A stretch of 64,000 nucleotides of DNA from the NCBI RefSeq assembly GCF_013328815.1, contig NZ_JABUHN010000008.1, positions 62,001 to 126,000 of the forward strand. Direction: 5' to 3'. Every line of letters begins with the position of its first letter. Position 1 is the first letter of the stretch. The notes under the pieces are model-generated. The model saw only the letters and a list, made by a program, of their open reading frames with translations, was not told the origin of the DNA and did no database searches. The translations under genes and the position numbers were made by a program. This DNA comes from Tabrizicola fusiformis (GTDB taxonomy: Bacteria; Pseudomonadota; Alphaproteobacteria; Rhodobacterales; Rhodobacteraceae). Shown here piece by piece: positions 38,888 to 47,989 of the stretch.

Positions 38888-39706
38888 ATGGACCGCCGCC
38901 TGACACCCGCCACCCCGCGCATTGCCCATATCTCGCTGCAGGGCCGCATTGCGGCACCCGCCTTTACCGAAGGTGAAACCCTGCGCCTGTCGCAACCGCT
39001 TGCCGATCTGCTGCGCGCGCCCGGCGGGGCGCGGGAGCGACAGTTGCTCTTGGGCGAAAGCTTCACGGTGATTGACCGCGAAGACGGTCACGCCTTCGGT
39101 TTTGCGGTGAAAGACGGCTATTGCGGCTGGCTGCCCGAAGCGGCGCTGGCCGATACGCCGCGGCCCAGCCATTGGGTCGCCACCCCCGCCACCCATCTTT
39201 ACCCTGAACCGCGGGTTCAGGCGCCGGAACTCGCCGCTCTTAGCCTTGGCGCGCGGCTGGCGGTTCTGGGCACCGCCGGCAAATGGGCCGAGACGACGCA
39301 GGGTTTTGTCCCCGCCAGCCATCTGCGCCCCTTGGGCGACTGGCTGGCAGACCCGGTTTCGGTGGCGGAAAGCCTGCTTGGCACGCCCTATCTCTGGGGC
39401 GGCAACAGCCGGGCGGGAATCGACTGTTCCGGGCTGGCGCAACTGGCCTTTGGCGCCTGCGGCATTGGCCTTGCGGGCGACAGCGACCTGCAGGAAACGG
39501 CGGGAACCGCGCTGGATGAGGATGCCACGCTGCAACGCGGCGACCTGATCTTCTGGAAGGGGCATGTCGCCATTGTGGTGGATGGTGAAACCCTGATCCA
39601 CGCCAACGGGCACAGCATGTCGGTCGCGTATGAGGGGATTGCCGCCTGTATCGCCCGGGTTGAGGCGCAGGAAACCCGCCCGGTGACCGCGCGGCGGCGG
39701 CTGTAA
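38888..39706 (+). CDS. NlpC/P60 cysteine peptidase with SH3-like region
   Basis: A 272-residue protein. An SH3-like region (about 30-145) is followed by an NlpC/P60 domain with AGIDCSGLAQLAF (Cys180), WKGHVAIVVDG (His226) and LIHANGHSM (His238). Such enzymes hydrolyse D-Glu-DAP bonds in peptidoglycan or in recycled muropeptides. There is no signal peptide; with an aminopeptidase directly upstream, turnover of imported muropeptides is a fair guess (YkfC-like), but unproven. The gene ends exactly next to the DUF2794 gene on the other strand. Confidence 0.9.
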   Translation: MDRRLTPATPRIAHISLQGRIAAPAFTEGETLRLSQPLADLLRAPGGARERQLLLGESFTVIDREDGHAFGFAVKDGYCGWLPEAALADTPRPSHWVATPATHLYPEPRVQAPELAALSLGARLAVLGTAGKWAETTQGFVPASHLRPLGDWLADPVSVAESLLGTPYLWGGNSRAGIDCSGLAQLAFGACGIGLAGDSDLQETAGTALDEDATLQRGDLIFWKGHVAIVVDGETLIHANGHSMSVAYEGIAACIARVEAQETRPVTARRRL

Positions 39707-40048
39707 TCACTCGACCGGGCGGACCTTTTCCAGCACCCGCAGCACTGCGGCAAGGTCATGGCCGCGGCGCAGCACCTGCCCTTCGCTGCCAATCACCGCA
39801 TAGATGCCCTGCCGGTTGCGCAGGCTGGGCCGTTTTTCGATGCGGTAAAGCGGCACTTCGGCGGTGCGGCGGAAAATGGCGAAAACCGCCACATCCCGCA
39901 GGGCCGAGATGCCATAATCACGCCATTCGCCCGCCGCGACCATCCGGCCATACAGCGACAGGATCACTGCCAGCTCCTGACGATGGAAACTGACCTGCTC
40001 GGACAGGGGCTCGGGGCGGGGGAAGGGTGTCGGCGTCTGAACCGTCAT
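39707..40048 (-). CDS. DUF2794 family protein
   Basis: A 113-residue protein of a conserved alphaproteobacterial family. Typical family segments are SLYGRMVAAGEWRDYGIS, FRRTAEVPLYRIEKRPSL and VLRRGHDLAAVLRVLEK. Function is unknown. No membrane helix. It is convergent with the NlpC/P60 gene with no bases between the stops. Confidence 0.85.
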   Translation of the reverse strand: MTVQTPTPFPRPEPLSEQVSFHRQELAVILSLYGRMVAAGEWRDYGISALRDVAVFAIFRRTAEVPLYRIEKRPSLRNRQGIYAVIGSEGQVLRRGHDLAAVLRVLEKVRPVE

Positions 40049-40073
40049 GGGAAAAGTTTATCCCCTTCGTTTC

Positions 40074-40114
40074 ATTTGGCAAGCCCCGGTTGTGGCCTCT
40101 GTGGATTGCCAAAT
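40074..40114. other. Inverted repeat upstream of the DUF2794 gene
   Basis: ATTTGGCAA (40074-40082) and TTGCCAAAT (40106-40114) are perfect 9-base complements with a 23-base spacer. It lies 26 to 66 bases upstream of the DUF2794 start, within a 241-base gap. It could be an operator or a stem-loop. The rest of that gap holds no credible gene, only the hairpin near 40255. Confidence 0.4.
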
Positions 40115-40254
40115 TTCTGCCGCGAAATGACCCCCGCTTGACCTTACGGCAACCCCGCGCCCGCCCGGTTCCCGCGCGAGGATGGGTCAGTAGCCAGTGC
40201 GTGGCCGGTGCCGGTCGCAAGCCCCCTGAGCGGCGCCGGATAGCCAGTTGAGAG

Positions 40255-40283
40255 GGAGCCCCTGTCCGAAAGACAGGGGCTCC
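40255..40283 (-). terminator. Hairpin after the asparaginase gene
   Basis: GGAGCCCCTGTC (40255-40266), five-base loop, GACAGGGGCTCC (40272-40283). A perfect 12-bp stem begins seven bases after the asparaginase stop. It lacks a T run on the minus strand, so it may be a weak terminator or a 3' end stabiliser. Confidence 0.6.
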
Positions 40284-40289
40284 GGTTTC

Positions 40290-41285
40290 TCAGAGGAACC
40301 CTTCGGACAGCCGCAATTCGCCGGTCCGCAGCCCGCGCCAGTTGCGCTGCTCGGCTGGAAGCCGCTTTTGCGCCATGGGGTGGGCAGCGTCCAGAACGCC
40401 GATCTGCGTCAGCAGCGCGACGATGGCCGCTTCGGAGGCGCGAGAATTGCCGTCCTCGATCTTGAGCGCGATGCCCAGACCCTTTTCCGGCACGATGGCC
40501 ACGAACACCGCCTCGGCCCCGGTCTTGATCGCCACCCGGCCCCCCATCGCCCGCATCAGTTCGGTGCAGGACCGCCCTTCGCCCGCGACCAGCTCGGGAT
40601 GGGTGGCCATGGCGCGGGTCAGCCGGTGCATCGCGCGCTGGCGGCTGTCGCCGGTTTCGGGGGCTGCCGCAAAGGCCGCCATCGACCGCGCCAACCCGGC
40701 AACCGAGGTGGCAAAGTTCGGCGCCGAGCAACCGTCGATGCCCCAACCCGCCGAAGCCTCTCCCGTCACCTCTTCGAACGCGGTCTTGATCGCCACCTGC
40801 AACGGATGGTCGATCTCGACATATTCCGGGCCGGCCTTCAGATGCTTGACCACCGTCAGAAAGCCCGAATGCTTGCCCGAGCAGTTGTTGTGCAACTGGC
40901 AAGGCCCCTCATGATCGCAGATCAGCCGATCCCGCTCGGCATGGTCCAGCGGCTCATGCGCGCCGCAGCGCAGGTCCGGCTCGCCCAGACCCAGATCGGA
41001 CAGCCAGCGTTCGGCCATGCCCACATGCAGCGCGGCGCCCTGATGGCTGGCGCAGGCCAGTGCAAGGTGCCGCTCGGTCAGCCCATGGGCATCCGCCGCC
41101 CCGGTTTCGATCAACGGCAGCGCCTGCAACATCTTGCAGGACGAGCGCGGGAAGATGATCCGCCCCGGATCACCCCAGGATTGCACGATCTGCCCCGAAG
41201 CGTCGCAGATCACCGCATGGCCCAGATGGGTGCTTTCCAGCAGCCCGCCGCGCCACAACTCAACCATCGGAATTGCCTTGCCCAT
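40290..41285 (-). CDS. Asparaginase II (Rhizobium etli type)
   Basis: A 331-residue enzyme of the serine beta-lactamase-like asparaginase family. PRSSCK carries the Ser-x-x-Lys pair, and the zinc ligands known from the R. etli enzymes are visible as Cys and Lys in NNCSGKHSGF and Cys in IDGCSAPNF. It hydrolyses asparagine to aspartate and ammonia in the cytoplasm. Of two adjacent ATGs, the second (41285) is better spaced from GGGAGG. Confidence 0.88.
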   Translation of the reverse strand: MGKAIPMVELWRGGLLESTHLGHAVICDASGQIVQSWGDPGRIIFPRSSCKMLQALPLIETGAADAHGLTERHLALACASHQGAALHVGMAERWLSDLGLGEPDLRCGAHEPLDHAERDRLICDHEGPCQLHNNCSGKHSGFLTVVKHLKAGPEYVEIDHPLQVAIKTAFEEVTGEASAGWGIDGCSAPNFATSVAGLARSMAAFAAAPETGDSRQRAMHRLTRAMATHPELVAGEGRSCTELMRAMGGRVAIKTGAEAVFVAIVPEKGLGIALKIEDGNSRASEAAIVALLTQIGVLDAAHPMAQKRLPAEQRNWRGLRTGELRLSEGFL

Positions 41286-41455
41286 CATCCCCTCCCGTCA
41301 CTTATGCGCGAAAACACGCCCAAGGGGCTTTCGCGGATTGGTCATTTTCGGTTATGCATGGGATATCGAGCAATGAAAACCCGCAGCCCGGGAAAAGCCG
41401 CGCCTGAAGTGGCTCCGTGTGGGTGAGGCAATGACAGCTTGGAGGCTGTGACGAG

Positions 41456-41974
41456 ATGAAAAGCTGGACGATGCGCGCGCTGGGTGCCGCTGCGGTGGCC
41501 ATGGCCGCACAAGGTGCGATGGCGCAGGAATCCTCCAACCGGGTCGCCACCATGACCGACTGGAGCGTGTTCGCCGAAGAGAACCCCAAGGAATGCTGGG
41601 GGGTGTCAAGCCCGAAGGAAACCGTCAACAGCCGCGACGGCCAGCCGGTTTCGGTGCGCCGGGGCGATATCCTGCTGTTCGTGACCTTCCGCCCGGGTGC
41701 GCCGGGTGCGATTTCCTTCTCGGGTGGTTATCCCTTTGCCGCCGGCTCGACGGTCAAGGTGGATATCGACGGCACCAGCTTTGAGATGATCACCGATGGC
41801 GAATGGGCTTGGCCGGGCAGCAATGACGATGATGCTGCCGTGCTGGCCGCGATGAAGAAGGGCTCCAACGCCGTTCTGACCGCGCGGTCGGGCAAGGGCA
41901 CCCAGACCAAGGATACGTTCAGCCTGCGCGGCTTCACCGCCGCCATGACCGACGCCGAAAAGCGCTGCCAGTAA
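41456..41974 (+). CDS. Exported IalB-like (invasion-associated locus B) family protein
   Basis: A 172-residue secreted or periplasmic protein with a signal peptide ending near AAQGAMAQES. The domain has family motifs: CWGVSSPKE and the two terminal Cys (second at the C-terminus, KRCQ). IalB proteins are widespread in alphaproteobacteria; the link to erythrocyte invasion is from Bartonella and does not apply generally. A lone gene followed by a terminator. Confidence 0.8.
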   Translation: MKSWTMRALGAAAVAMAAQGAMAQESSNRVATMTDWSVFAEENPKECWGVSSPKETVNSRDGQPVSVRRGDILLFVTFRPGAPGAISFSGGYPFAAGSTVKVDIDGTSFEMITDGEWAWPGSNDDDAAVLAAMKKGSNAVLTARSGKGTQTKDTFSLRGFTAAMTDAEKRCQ

Positions 41975-41993
41975 GCGCCGCGACCTGACCCGA

Positions 41994-42018
41994 AGCGCCC
42001 CCTTTGCGGGGCGCTTTG
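41994..42018 (+). terminator. Terminator after the IalB-like gene
   Basis: AGCGCCCC (41994-42001), six-base loop, GGGGCGCT (42008-42015), then TT. The stem is 8 bp, and the T run is short. Confidence 0.7.
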
Positions 42019-42044
42019 CTATTTCCGGGGGAATCGCCTATATC
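42016..42044 (+). promoter_or_regulatory. Predicted promoter of rlmN
   Basis: TTGCTA (42016-42021), 17-base spacer, TATATC (42039-42044). It overlaps the tail of the preceding terminator and lies 50 bases before the rlmN ATG. Confidence 0.45.
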
Positions 42045-42094
42045 CCCCCGATTCCCAGATCGCCTGTGACAAGGCCCCGAACGAAAGATCTGCC

Positions 42095-43276
42095 ATGACC
42101 GAGGCAACCGCCCCCATCACGCAAGACGTGCTGACCCTGCCGCGCAAGCTGCCCGAGGGCGGCAAGACCAATCTCATCGGCCTGACGCGCGAAGAGTTGC
42201 GCGCAGCGCTGATCGCCGCAGGCACGCCGGAGCGGCAGGCGAAGATGCGGCTGGGGCAGGTCTGGCAGTGGGTCTATCACTGGGGCGTGCGCGATTTCGC
42301 GGCGATGACCAACCTTGCCAAGGAGTATCGCACCCTTCTGGCCGATCACTTCACCATCGACCTGCCCGAGGTGGTGAACCGTCAGGTCTCAGCAGACGGC
42401 ACCCGCAAATACCTTGTCCGTATCGCCGGCGGGCATGAGGTGGAGGTGGTCTATATCCCCGAGGAAACCCGGGGCACCCTGTGCATTTCCTCGCAAGTGG
42501 GCTGCACGCTGACCTGTTCCTTCTGCCACACCGGCACGCAAAAACTGGTCCGCAACCTGACCGCCGGGGAAATTGTGGGTCAGGTCATGCTGGCACGCGA
42601 CGATCTGGGTGAATGGCCCGAGCCTGGTGCGCCCAAGGATGAAACGCGGCTGGTGTCCAATGTCGTGCTGATGGGCATGGGCGAGCCGCTGTATAATTTC
42701 GACAATGTGCGCGATGCCATGCGCGTGGTGATGGATGGCGAGGGTATCGCCCTTGGCCGCCGGCGGATCACGCTGTCCACCTCGGGCGTGGTGCCGGAAA
42801 TCGCCCGGGCCGCGACCGAGATCGGCTGCCAGCTTGCCGTGTCGTTCCACGCCACCACGGATGAGGTGCGCGACCGTCTGGTGCCGATCAACAAACGCTG
42901 GAACATCAAGGCGCTGCTGGACGAGCTGCGGGAATACCCCAAACTGTCGAACTCGGAACGGATCACCTTCGAATATGTCATGCTCAAGGGCGTGAACGAC
43001 AGTGACGCCGATGCCCGCCGTCTGGTGAAACTGATTCAGGGCATCCCGGCCAAGATCAACCTGATCCCCTTCAATGAATGGCCCGGCAGCCCCTATGAGC
43101 GGTCGGACTGGGAGCGGATCGAGGCTTTTGCCGACATCATCTACAAGGCCGGATACGCCAGCCCGATCCGCACCCCGCGGGGTGAGGATATCATGGCGGC
43201 CTGCGGTCAGTTGAAATCGGCGACCGAACGCGCCCGCAAGAGCCGGGCCGAAATTGCGGCCGAGGCGGGGCTGTAA
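42095..43276 (+). CDS. rlmN: Dual-specificity RNA methyltransferase RlmN
   Basis: A 393-residue radical SAM enzyme that makes 2-methyladenosine in 23S rRNA (A2503) and in some tRNAs. The cluster motif is [11 protein letters not shown]. The catalytic Cys is in the C-terminal stretch IMAACGQL, and [16 protein letters not shown] is typical. The N-terminal accessory domain has the expected [12 protein letters not shown] region. It has its own promoter. Confidence 0.97.
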   Translation: MTEATAPITQDVLTLPRKLPEGGKTNLIGLTREELRAALIAAGTPERQAKMRLGQVWQWVYHWGVRDFAAMTNLAKEYRTLLADHFTIDLPEVVNRQVSADGTRKYLVRIAGGHEVEVVYIPEETRGTLCISSQVGCTLTCSFCHTGTQKLVRNLTAGEIVGQVMLARDDLGEWPEPGAPKDETRLVSNVVLMGMGEPLYNFDNVRDAMRVVMDGEGIALGRRRITLSTSGVVPEIARAATEIGCQLAVSFHATTDEVRDRLVPINKRWNIKALLDELREYPKLSNSERITFEYVMLKGVNDSDADARRLVKLIQGIPAKINLIPFNEWPGSPYERSDWERIEAFADIIYKAGYASPIRTPRGEDIMAACGQLKSATERARKSRAEIAAEAGL

Positions 43277-43294
43277 CCCCACCCCTGCCCCGGT

Positions 43295-43693
43295 TCAGCC
43301 CGCCTGAAACCTGTCATCCACCGGAATCTGCAGCGCATTGGCCAGCGCATTCGTCTGGCTGGCCATCGCAATCACCGACAAAAGCTCACCATGCTGGGCC
43401 TCGGTCATGCCCTTGGCCTTGGCAGCGGCGGTGTGGGAATGCACGCAATAACTGCACCCATTCGCCGCCGAAACCGCAAGATAGATCATCTCTTTCACCA
43501 GCGGGTCCAGCGTGCCCGGCCCCATCACTACCGCTAGCCTGTCCCATGTGGCGCGCAGCAGGGCCGGGTCATGTGCCAGCACCCGCCAGAAGTTGTTGAT
43601 GAACTCGGTCTGCCGGGCCGCGCGGATTTCGGTGAAGATGGCCAGCGCCTCGGCGCCAGCCTCTTCATCGCCCAAGGGTCGCAGGACCGCCAT
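43295..43693 (-). CDS. Carboxymuconolactone decarboxylase/AhpD-like protein
   Basis: A 132-residue protein of the AhpD-like fold. The active motif CSYCVHSHTAAA (Cys-x-x-Cys with His) is present, typical of alkylhydroperoxidase-type members. Its ATG overlaps the stop of the cyclase gene by one base (TGATG), so it is translationally coupled to it. The start at 43693 is the first that gives the family N-terminus; further upstream reading is antisense noise. Likely a disulfide or peroxide-related enzyme. Confidence 0.88.
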   Translation of the reverse strand: MAVLRPLGDEEAGAEALAIFTEIRAARQTEFINNFWRVLAHDPALLRATWDRLAVVMGPGTLDPLVKEMIYLAVSAANGCSYCVHSHTAAAKAKGMTEAQHGELLSVIAMASQTNALANALQIPVDDRFQAG

Positions 43694-44508
43694 CAGATCA
43701 TCGCCAGAACGCGCGCCGGGCCGCCGGTGCCGCCGCGATGCTTGGGCGCGCCGATGAAGACCGTCGCCCCCTTGACCGGAAGCTGATCCAGATTGGCGAG
43801 CCCTTCGATGCCAAAGCGGCCCGAGGGCAACCAACTGTAATGCACAGCGAAATCGGCGGAATTGCCCGGGTCCAGCGACATCGTATCCACCCCGATCGAG
43901 GCGGCGCCGGTTTCCATCAAGAGATCAGTCGCAGATTTGGCAAAGCCGGGGAAAGCCAGCTTGCCCTCGGCATTGTTGCGCCACGAGGGATCGCCGATCT
44001 TCTTCGTCCAACCCGAGTTCATCGCCACACAGGCGCCTGCCGGAATCTCGCCGTTCGCCCTGATCCAGGCTTCGATATCGGCCGCCTCGACCATGGCATT
44101 CGCGTCCTCCGCCGCCTTGGCGGTGATGTCGATGATGCAAAGCGGCGCCACCAGATTCTCGACCGGCAGCGCATCGACCGAGGTGCCGTCTTTCGAGAAA
44201 TGCAGCGGCGTGTCGATATGGGTGCCGGTATGTTCAAAGATCGTCAGCTTGAAAAGCTGGTAGCCGTCCTTGTCGAACACCTTGTCCTGTTCAAAAATGA
44301 TCCCCGGCTTGCCGTCGAAGGTGGGAAAATCACTGTCATAGGTATGGGTCAGGTCCACCACCTTACCCGAAGCCTGCGCCAGCGCCGGTTTCGCCGTGAT
44401 CAGACCGGCGCCGATGCTGGCCACACCGGCAGCCGCCGCTGCCCCGAACAGCGACCGGCGCGACAGCATGTGGGATTTCACCCCTTCGATGATGCAGGCA
44501 TTGCACAT
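43693..44508 (-). CDS. Exported metal-dependent cyclase (kynurenine formamidase-like)
   Basis: A 271-residue cyclase family protein. The metal-binding motif HTGTHIDTPLHF is intact. A Tat-like signal follows a short leader: MLSRRSLFGAAAAAGVASI with an AQA cut region, so the mature enzyme would act in the periplasm. The leader begins MCNACIIEGVKSHM, a Cys motif I have seen before such signals. Substrates range widely (formamides, cyclic amides). It is followed by the coupled AhpD-like gene and is divergent from the YcaQ-like gene. Confidence 0.85.
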   Translation of the reverse strand: MCNACIIEGVKSHMLSRRSLFGAAAAAGVASIGAGLITAKPALAQASGKVVDLTHTYDSDFPTFDGKPGIIFEQDKVFDKDGYQLFKLTIFEHTGTHIDTPLHFSKDGTSVDALPVENLVAPLCIIDITAKAAEDANAMVEAADIEAWIRANGEIPAGACVAMNSGWTKKIGDPSWRNNAEGKLAFPGFAKSATDLLMETGAASIGVDTMSLDPGNSADFAVHYSWLPSGRFGIEGLANLDQLPVKGATVFIGAPKHRGGTGGPARVLAMI

Positions 44509-44648
44509 GTTTGCGTCCCTTCCTGTTGTGACTGATGCCACAGGGAACGCCCTTGCCCCGAGTCGATCAAGCGATTTGAGCGCATACATATGAACAAATC
44601 ATAAACATTCGCTGGACAGCCGCCGCCGCGCCTTGCTACGCCTGCGAT

Positions 44649-45866
44649 ATGACCCTGCCCGTCCTGTCCAATCCGCTTGCCCGTCGCCTGTTCCTGCACC
44701 GCCACGCGCTGGGCGAGGCGCCGACCGGACCCGCCAAGGGTGCGGCGCTGGCGGCGCTGATCGACCGCATCGGTTTTGTGCAGGTGGACAGCATCAACAC
44801 GGTCGAGCGGGCGCATCAGATGATCCTGTGGTCACGCCGGGGCACCTATCGGCCCGAGGCGCTGAAGCGGCTGACCGAAGCCGACCGCGGCCTGTGGGAG
44901 CATTGGACGCATGATGCCTCGATCCTGCCGATATCGCTTTATCCCCACTGGCAGCACCGCTTTGCCCGCGATGCCGAGCGGCTGCACCTCAACTGGCGCC
45001 GCTGGTTCCGCGAGGGGTATGAAGCGCAGTTTGACACCATCCTGCGCCTGATCGAGGCGGATGGCCCCGTCACCTCGGCCGATGTGGGCGAAGGGGAGGT
45101 GCGCGGCAAGGGCGGCTGGTGGGACTGGCATCCGTCAAAGACGGCTCTGGAATGGCTGTGGCGGACCGGGCAACTGGCCGTGGCGCGGCGAGACGGCTTC
45201 CGCAAGGTCTATGACCTGACCGAGCGTGTCATTCCGGCAGAGCATCTTGCCGCCCGCATCCCGCCGGAAGCGCATCTTGACTGGGCCTGCACTTCGGCGC
45301 TGGAGCGGCTAGGCTTTGCCACCTCGGGCGAGTTGAAAGCCTATTGGAATGCCATCACCCCGGAGCAGGCCCGCGACTGGTGCCGCGCGGAACTGGCCCG
45401 CGGCGCGCTGGACGAGATCGAGGTGGAGGGCGCCGACGGCAAGACCCGCCGCGCCTTTTGCCGCCCCGGCACGCTGGACGAAGCGGCGGCGCTGCCGGCC
45501 TGCCCCAGCCGCCTGCGCATCCTGTCGCCCTTTGACCCCGCGCTGCGTGACCGTGACCGGGCCGAGCGGTTGTTCGGCTTCTACTACCGGATCGAGGTTT
45601 TCGTGCCGGAACCGCAGCGGCTCTGGGGCTATTACGTCTTCCCGGTGCTGGAGGGGGAGCGGCTGATAGGGCGGCTGGATGCCAAGGCGCACCGGGATGA
45701 ATCCGTGCTGCGGGTGCGCGCCTTCTGGCCCGAGCGCGGGGTGAAGCCGGGGCCGCAGCGTCTGGCCCGACTTGAGGGGGAGCTTGACCGGCTGGCCCGG
45801 TTCGCGGGCTGCGACCGGGTGGAATATCTGCCCGACTGGCGGCGCGAAACGCTGTCTGTCGCCTAG
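44649..45866 (+). CDS. YcaQ-type winged-helix DNA glycosylase-like protein
   Basis: A 405-residue protein of the HTH_42/YcaQ family. Family motifs are NPLARRLFLHRHALG, QVDSINTVERAHQMILWSR, the central SADVGEGEVRGKGGWWDW and LRILSPFDPALRDR. YcaQ (E. coli) unhooks interstrand DNA crosslinks. The QxD-type catalytic region is retained (VQVDSIN). It is a lone gene. Confidence 0.88.
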   Translation: MTLPVLSNPLARRLFLHRHALGEAPTGPAKGAALAALIDRIGFVQVDSINTVERAHQMILWSRRGTYRPEALKRLTEADRGLWEHWTHDASILPISLYPHWQHRFARDAERLHLNWRRWFREGYEAQFDTILRLIEADGPVTSADVGEGEVRGKGGWWDWHPSKTALEWLWRTGQLAVARRDGFRKVYDLTERVIPAEHLAARIPPEAHLDWACTSALERLGFATSGELKAYWNAITPEQARDWCRAELARGALDEIEVEGADGKTRRAFCRPGTLDEAAALPACPSRLRILSPFDPALRDRDRAERLFGFYYRIEVFVPEPQRLWGYYVFPVLEGERLIGRLDAKAHRDESVLRVRAFWPERGVKPGPQRLARLEGELDRLARFAGCDRVEYLPDWRRETLSVA

Positions 45867-45923
45867 CCACCCTTCCCCTTTGCCACCAATCGGCTATGCA
45901 GAGGGCAGCCACATGAGGCCACC

Positions 45924-46583
45924 ATGGACCTTGCCCCCGAACCACCCGCTGAACCTGCCGCCGCCCCGCGCAAACAGCCGCGCGATACCCGGCGCCAGCA
46001 ACTGATCGAGGCGACCATCGCCACGCTGGCCCACAGCGGCTATGCCCGCATGACGCTGGCCGAGGTCACGCGGCGGGCGGGCCTGTCGCAGGGGCTGGTG
46101 AACTTTCACTTTGACAGCAAGGAGCGGCTGCTGACCGAAACCCTGCTCTATCTGGCCGAGGAATACCGGCTGAACTGGACGCAGGCGCTGGCCGCAGCCG
46201 GCCCGGATGCGGCGGCGCAACTGGATGCCCTGCTGCGCGCCGATTTCAACTCGGCGATCTGCACGCCTGACCGTCTTGCCGCCTGGTGCAGCTTCTGGGG
46301 CGAGGCGCAGAGCCGCCCGATCTATCAGGAACGCTGCGGCGCCAATGATGAAAGCTATAACCGCACGGTCGAGGCGATTTGCGCCCGGCTGATGGCCGAA
46401 GGCGGCTATTCCGGCGATCCGGTGCGCGTGGCGCGGGTGCTGCGCAACACGGTCGAGGGCACCTGGCTTGACATGATGACCATGACCGAAGCCTATGACC
46501 GCCTTGAAGCCGAGGCGACCGTCATGACCTGCGCCGCCATGGCCTTTCCGCAGCATTTCACCCCGAAGGGGCGGATCATCTAG
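45924..46583 (+). CDS. TetR-family regulator, BetI-like
   Basis: A 219-residue repressor. An N-terminal helix-turn-helix (MTLAEVTRRAGLSQGLVNFHF) follows a Pro/Glu-rich leader. The ligand domain matches the BetI subgroup (LAAWCSFWGEAQSRPIYQER). In many bacteria BetI controls choline-to-betaine genes, but no betA, betB or choline transporter is in this window, so the target is unknown. Confidence 0.85.
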   Translation: MDLAPEPPAEPAAAPRKQPRDTRRQQLIEATIATLAHSGYARMTLAEVTRRAGLSQGLVNFHFDSKERLLTETLLYLAEEYRLNWTQALAAAGPDAAAQLDALLRADFNSAICTPDRLAAWCSFWGEAQSRPIYQERCGANDESYNRTVEAICARLMAEGGYSGDPVRVARVLRNTVEGTWLDMMTMTEAYDRLEAEATVMTCAAMAFPQHFTPKGRII

Positions 46584-46669
46584 CTGGCCGACGCTGTGCT
46601 CTGGCTTGTTTTGCGCCGGGTTCTGCGCCAGAGCAGGACCGCAGGTGCAGTATGATCAAAGAGGGCGGC

Positions 46670-47989
46670 ATGGCAGACAAGGCGGAAATCGCGGCAAAGC
46701 TGCTGGCATGGTTCGAGCAGGCGGGTGAGATTGCCACCGGCTGGCTTCTCTCGCCCGCCGCATGGTCGCAATTCGCCCTGCTGGCGCTCTCCTTCCTTGT
46801 CGCCCGTATCGCCACCCGCCGCCTGTCGCCCCATGCCGCAAAGCTGATCGACCCCGGCGACAAGGACAACCCTCTGGCCACCGCCCGCCGCTTTGCCGGG
46901 CGTTTCCTGCCCTTGATGCTGCCGGTCTTTGCCTATGGGCTGACGGCGATGGGCGAAGAGGTCACCCGCTCGCTCTTCGGGTCGGGTGATGTGATCGCCT
47001 TTGGCAAGCGGGTGTTCTTCTTCCTCGCCGCCCGCATCTTTGTGCGCGAGGTGCTGCGCGACACCTTCCTGCGCATCCTTGGCCGCTATGTGCTGATCCC
47101 GGTCGCCGCGCTTTATGCGCTGGGCATCCTTGACGATATCACCCTGCGGCTTGAGGAAACCACCGTCGCGCTGGGCAATATCCAGTTTTCCGTGATGGCA
47201 CTGATCCGCGGGCTTATCGCCGGATCACTCTTGTTCTGGCTCGGCTCGTGGTCGAACCGGCAAAGCGCCGACTACATCAAGAAGCAAGAGGAACTGCGCC
47301 CCGCCACCCGCGAGCTGGCGGTCAAGGCGGTTGAGGTGGCGATTTTCGGCGCGGCCTTCCTGCTGTTGATGAGCATTATGGGCATCGACCTGACCGCCGT
47401 TGCGGTTTTGGGTGGTGCTTTGGGCGTGGGCATCGGCCTTGGCCTGCAACAGATTGCGGCCAATTTCGTCTCGGGCATCATCCTTCTGGTCGAGGGGCAG
47501 ACCACGGTCGGCGATTACGTCGAACTGGACGGTGGCGAGAAGGGCACCATCGTCAAGATGACCGCCCGCGCTTGCGTGCTGGAGACCTTTGACGGCAAGT
47601 GGATCGTGGTCCCGAACGAGCATTTCATCACCACCCGCGTGGTGAACTACTCCGATCAGGGCAGCGCCAACCGCTATGAGGCGCTGTTTTCCGTCAGCTA
47701 TGACACCGACATCAACCTTGTCCCTGTCCTGATCGAGGCGGCGGTGGGCCGCCTGCCATTCGTCCTGCAGGCACCCGACGGACCGGATTGCGAACTGCGC
47801 GGCTTTGGGGAATCGAGCGTGGATTTCGCCGTGGAATATTGGGTCAGCGGCATCGATGACGGCAAGAACAAATACGGCTCTCCGGTGCTGTTTGCCATCT
47901 GGAATGCGCTGAAAGAGGCCGGAATCGAAATGCCCTTCCCGCAGCGTGTGGTGCATGTGAAGGGCGCACTGGCAGGCAGCGGCACATGA
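46670..47989 (+). CDS. MscS-family mechanosensitive channel
   Basis: A 439-residue membrane protein with several N-terminal helices (about residues 20-235), then the conserved MscS pore and beta domain (VAVLGGALGVGIGLGLQQIA, NFVSGIILLVEGQTTVGDYV, VVPNEHFITTRVVNYS) and a C-terminal alpha-beta part. It is longer than E. coli MscS, of the larger YbdG-like class. GAGGGCGGC precedes the ATG at 46670. The stop overlaps the flavoprotein start (ATGA). Confidence 0.9.
   Translation: MADKAEIAAKLLAWFEQAGEIATGWLLSPAAWSQFALLALSFLVARIATRRLSPHAAKLIDPGDKDNPLATARRFAGRFLPLMLPVFAYGLTAMGEEVTRSLFGSGDVIAFGKRVFFFLAARIFVREVLRDTFLRILGRYVLIPVAALYALGILDDITLRLEETTVALGNIQFSVMALIRGLIAGSLLFWLGSWSNRQSADYIKKQEELRPATRELAVKAVEVAIFGAAFLLLMSIMGIDLTAVAVLGGALGVGIGLGLQQIAANFVSGIILLVEGQTTVGDYVELDGGEKGTIVKMTARACVLETFDGKWIVVPNEHFITTRVVNYSDQGSANRYEALFSVSYDTDINLVPVLIEAAVGRLPFVLQAPDGPDCELRGFGESSVDFAVEYWVSGIDDGKNKYGSPVLFAIWNALKEAGIEMPFPQRVVHVKGALAGSGT

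Noticed and set aside
41431-41451. A six-codon upstream frame (MTAWRL) before the IalB-like gene
   Set aside because: It overlaps the GGAGG of the real gene and probably exists by chance.
42014-42043. A third heat-shock promoter before rlmN
   Set aside because: CTTTG-N18-CCTATAT departs from CTTG in the first block; the -35/-10 reading TTGCTA-N17-TATATC fits a housekeeping promoter better.
45924-46583. Naming the TetR gene betI and inferring a betaine operon
   Set aside because: The ligand domain resembles BetI, but no choline or betaine gene is in the window.
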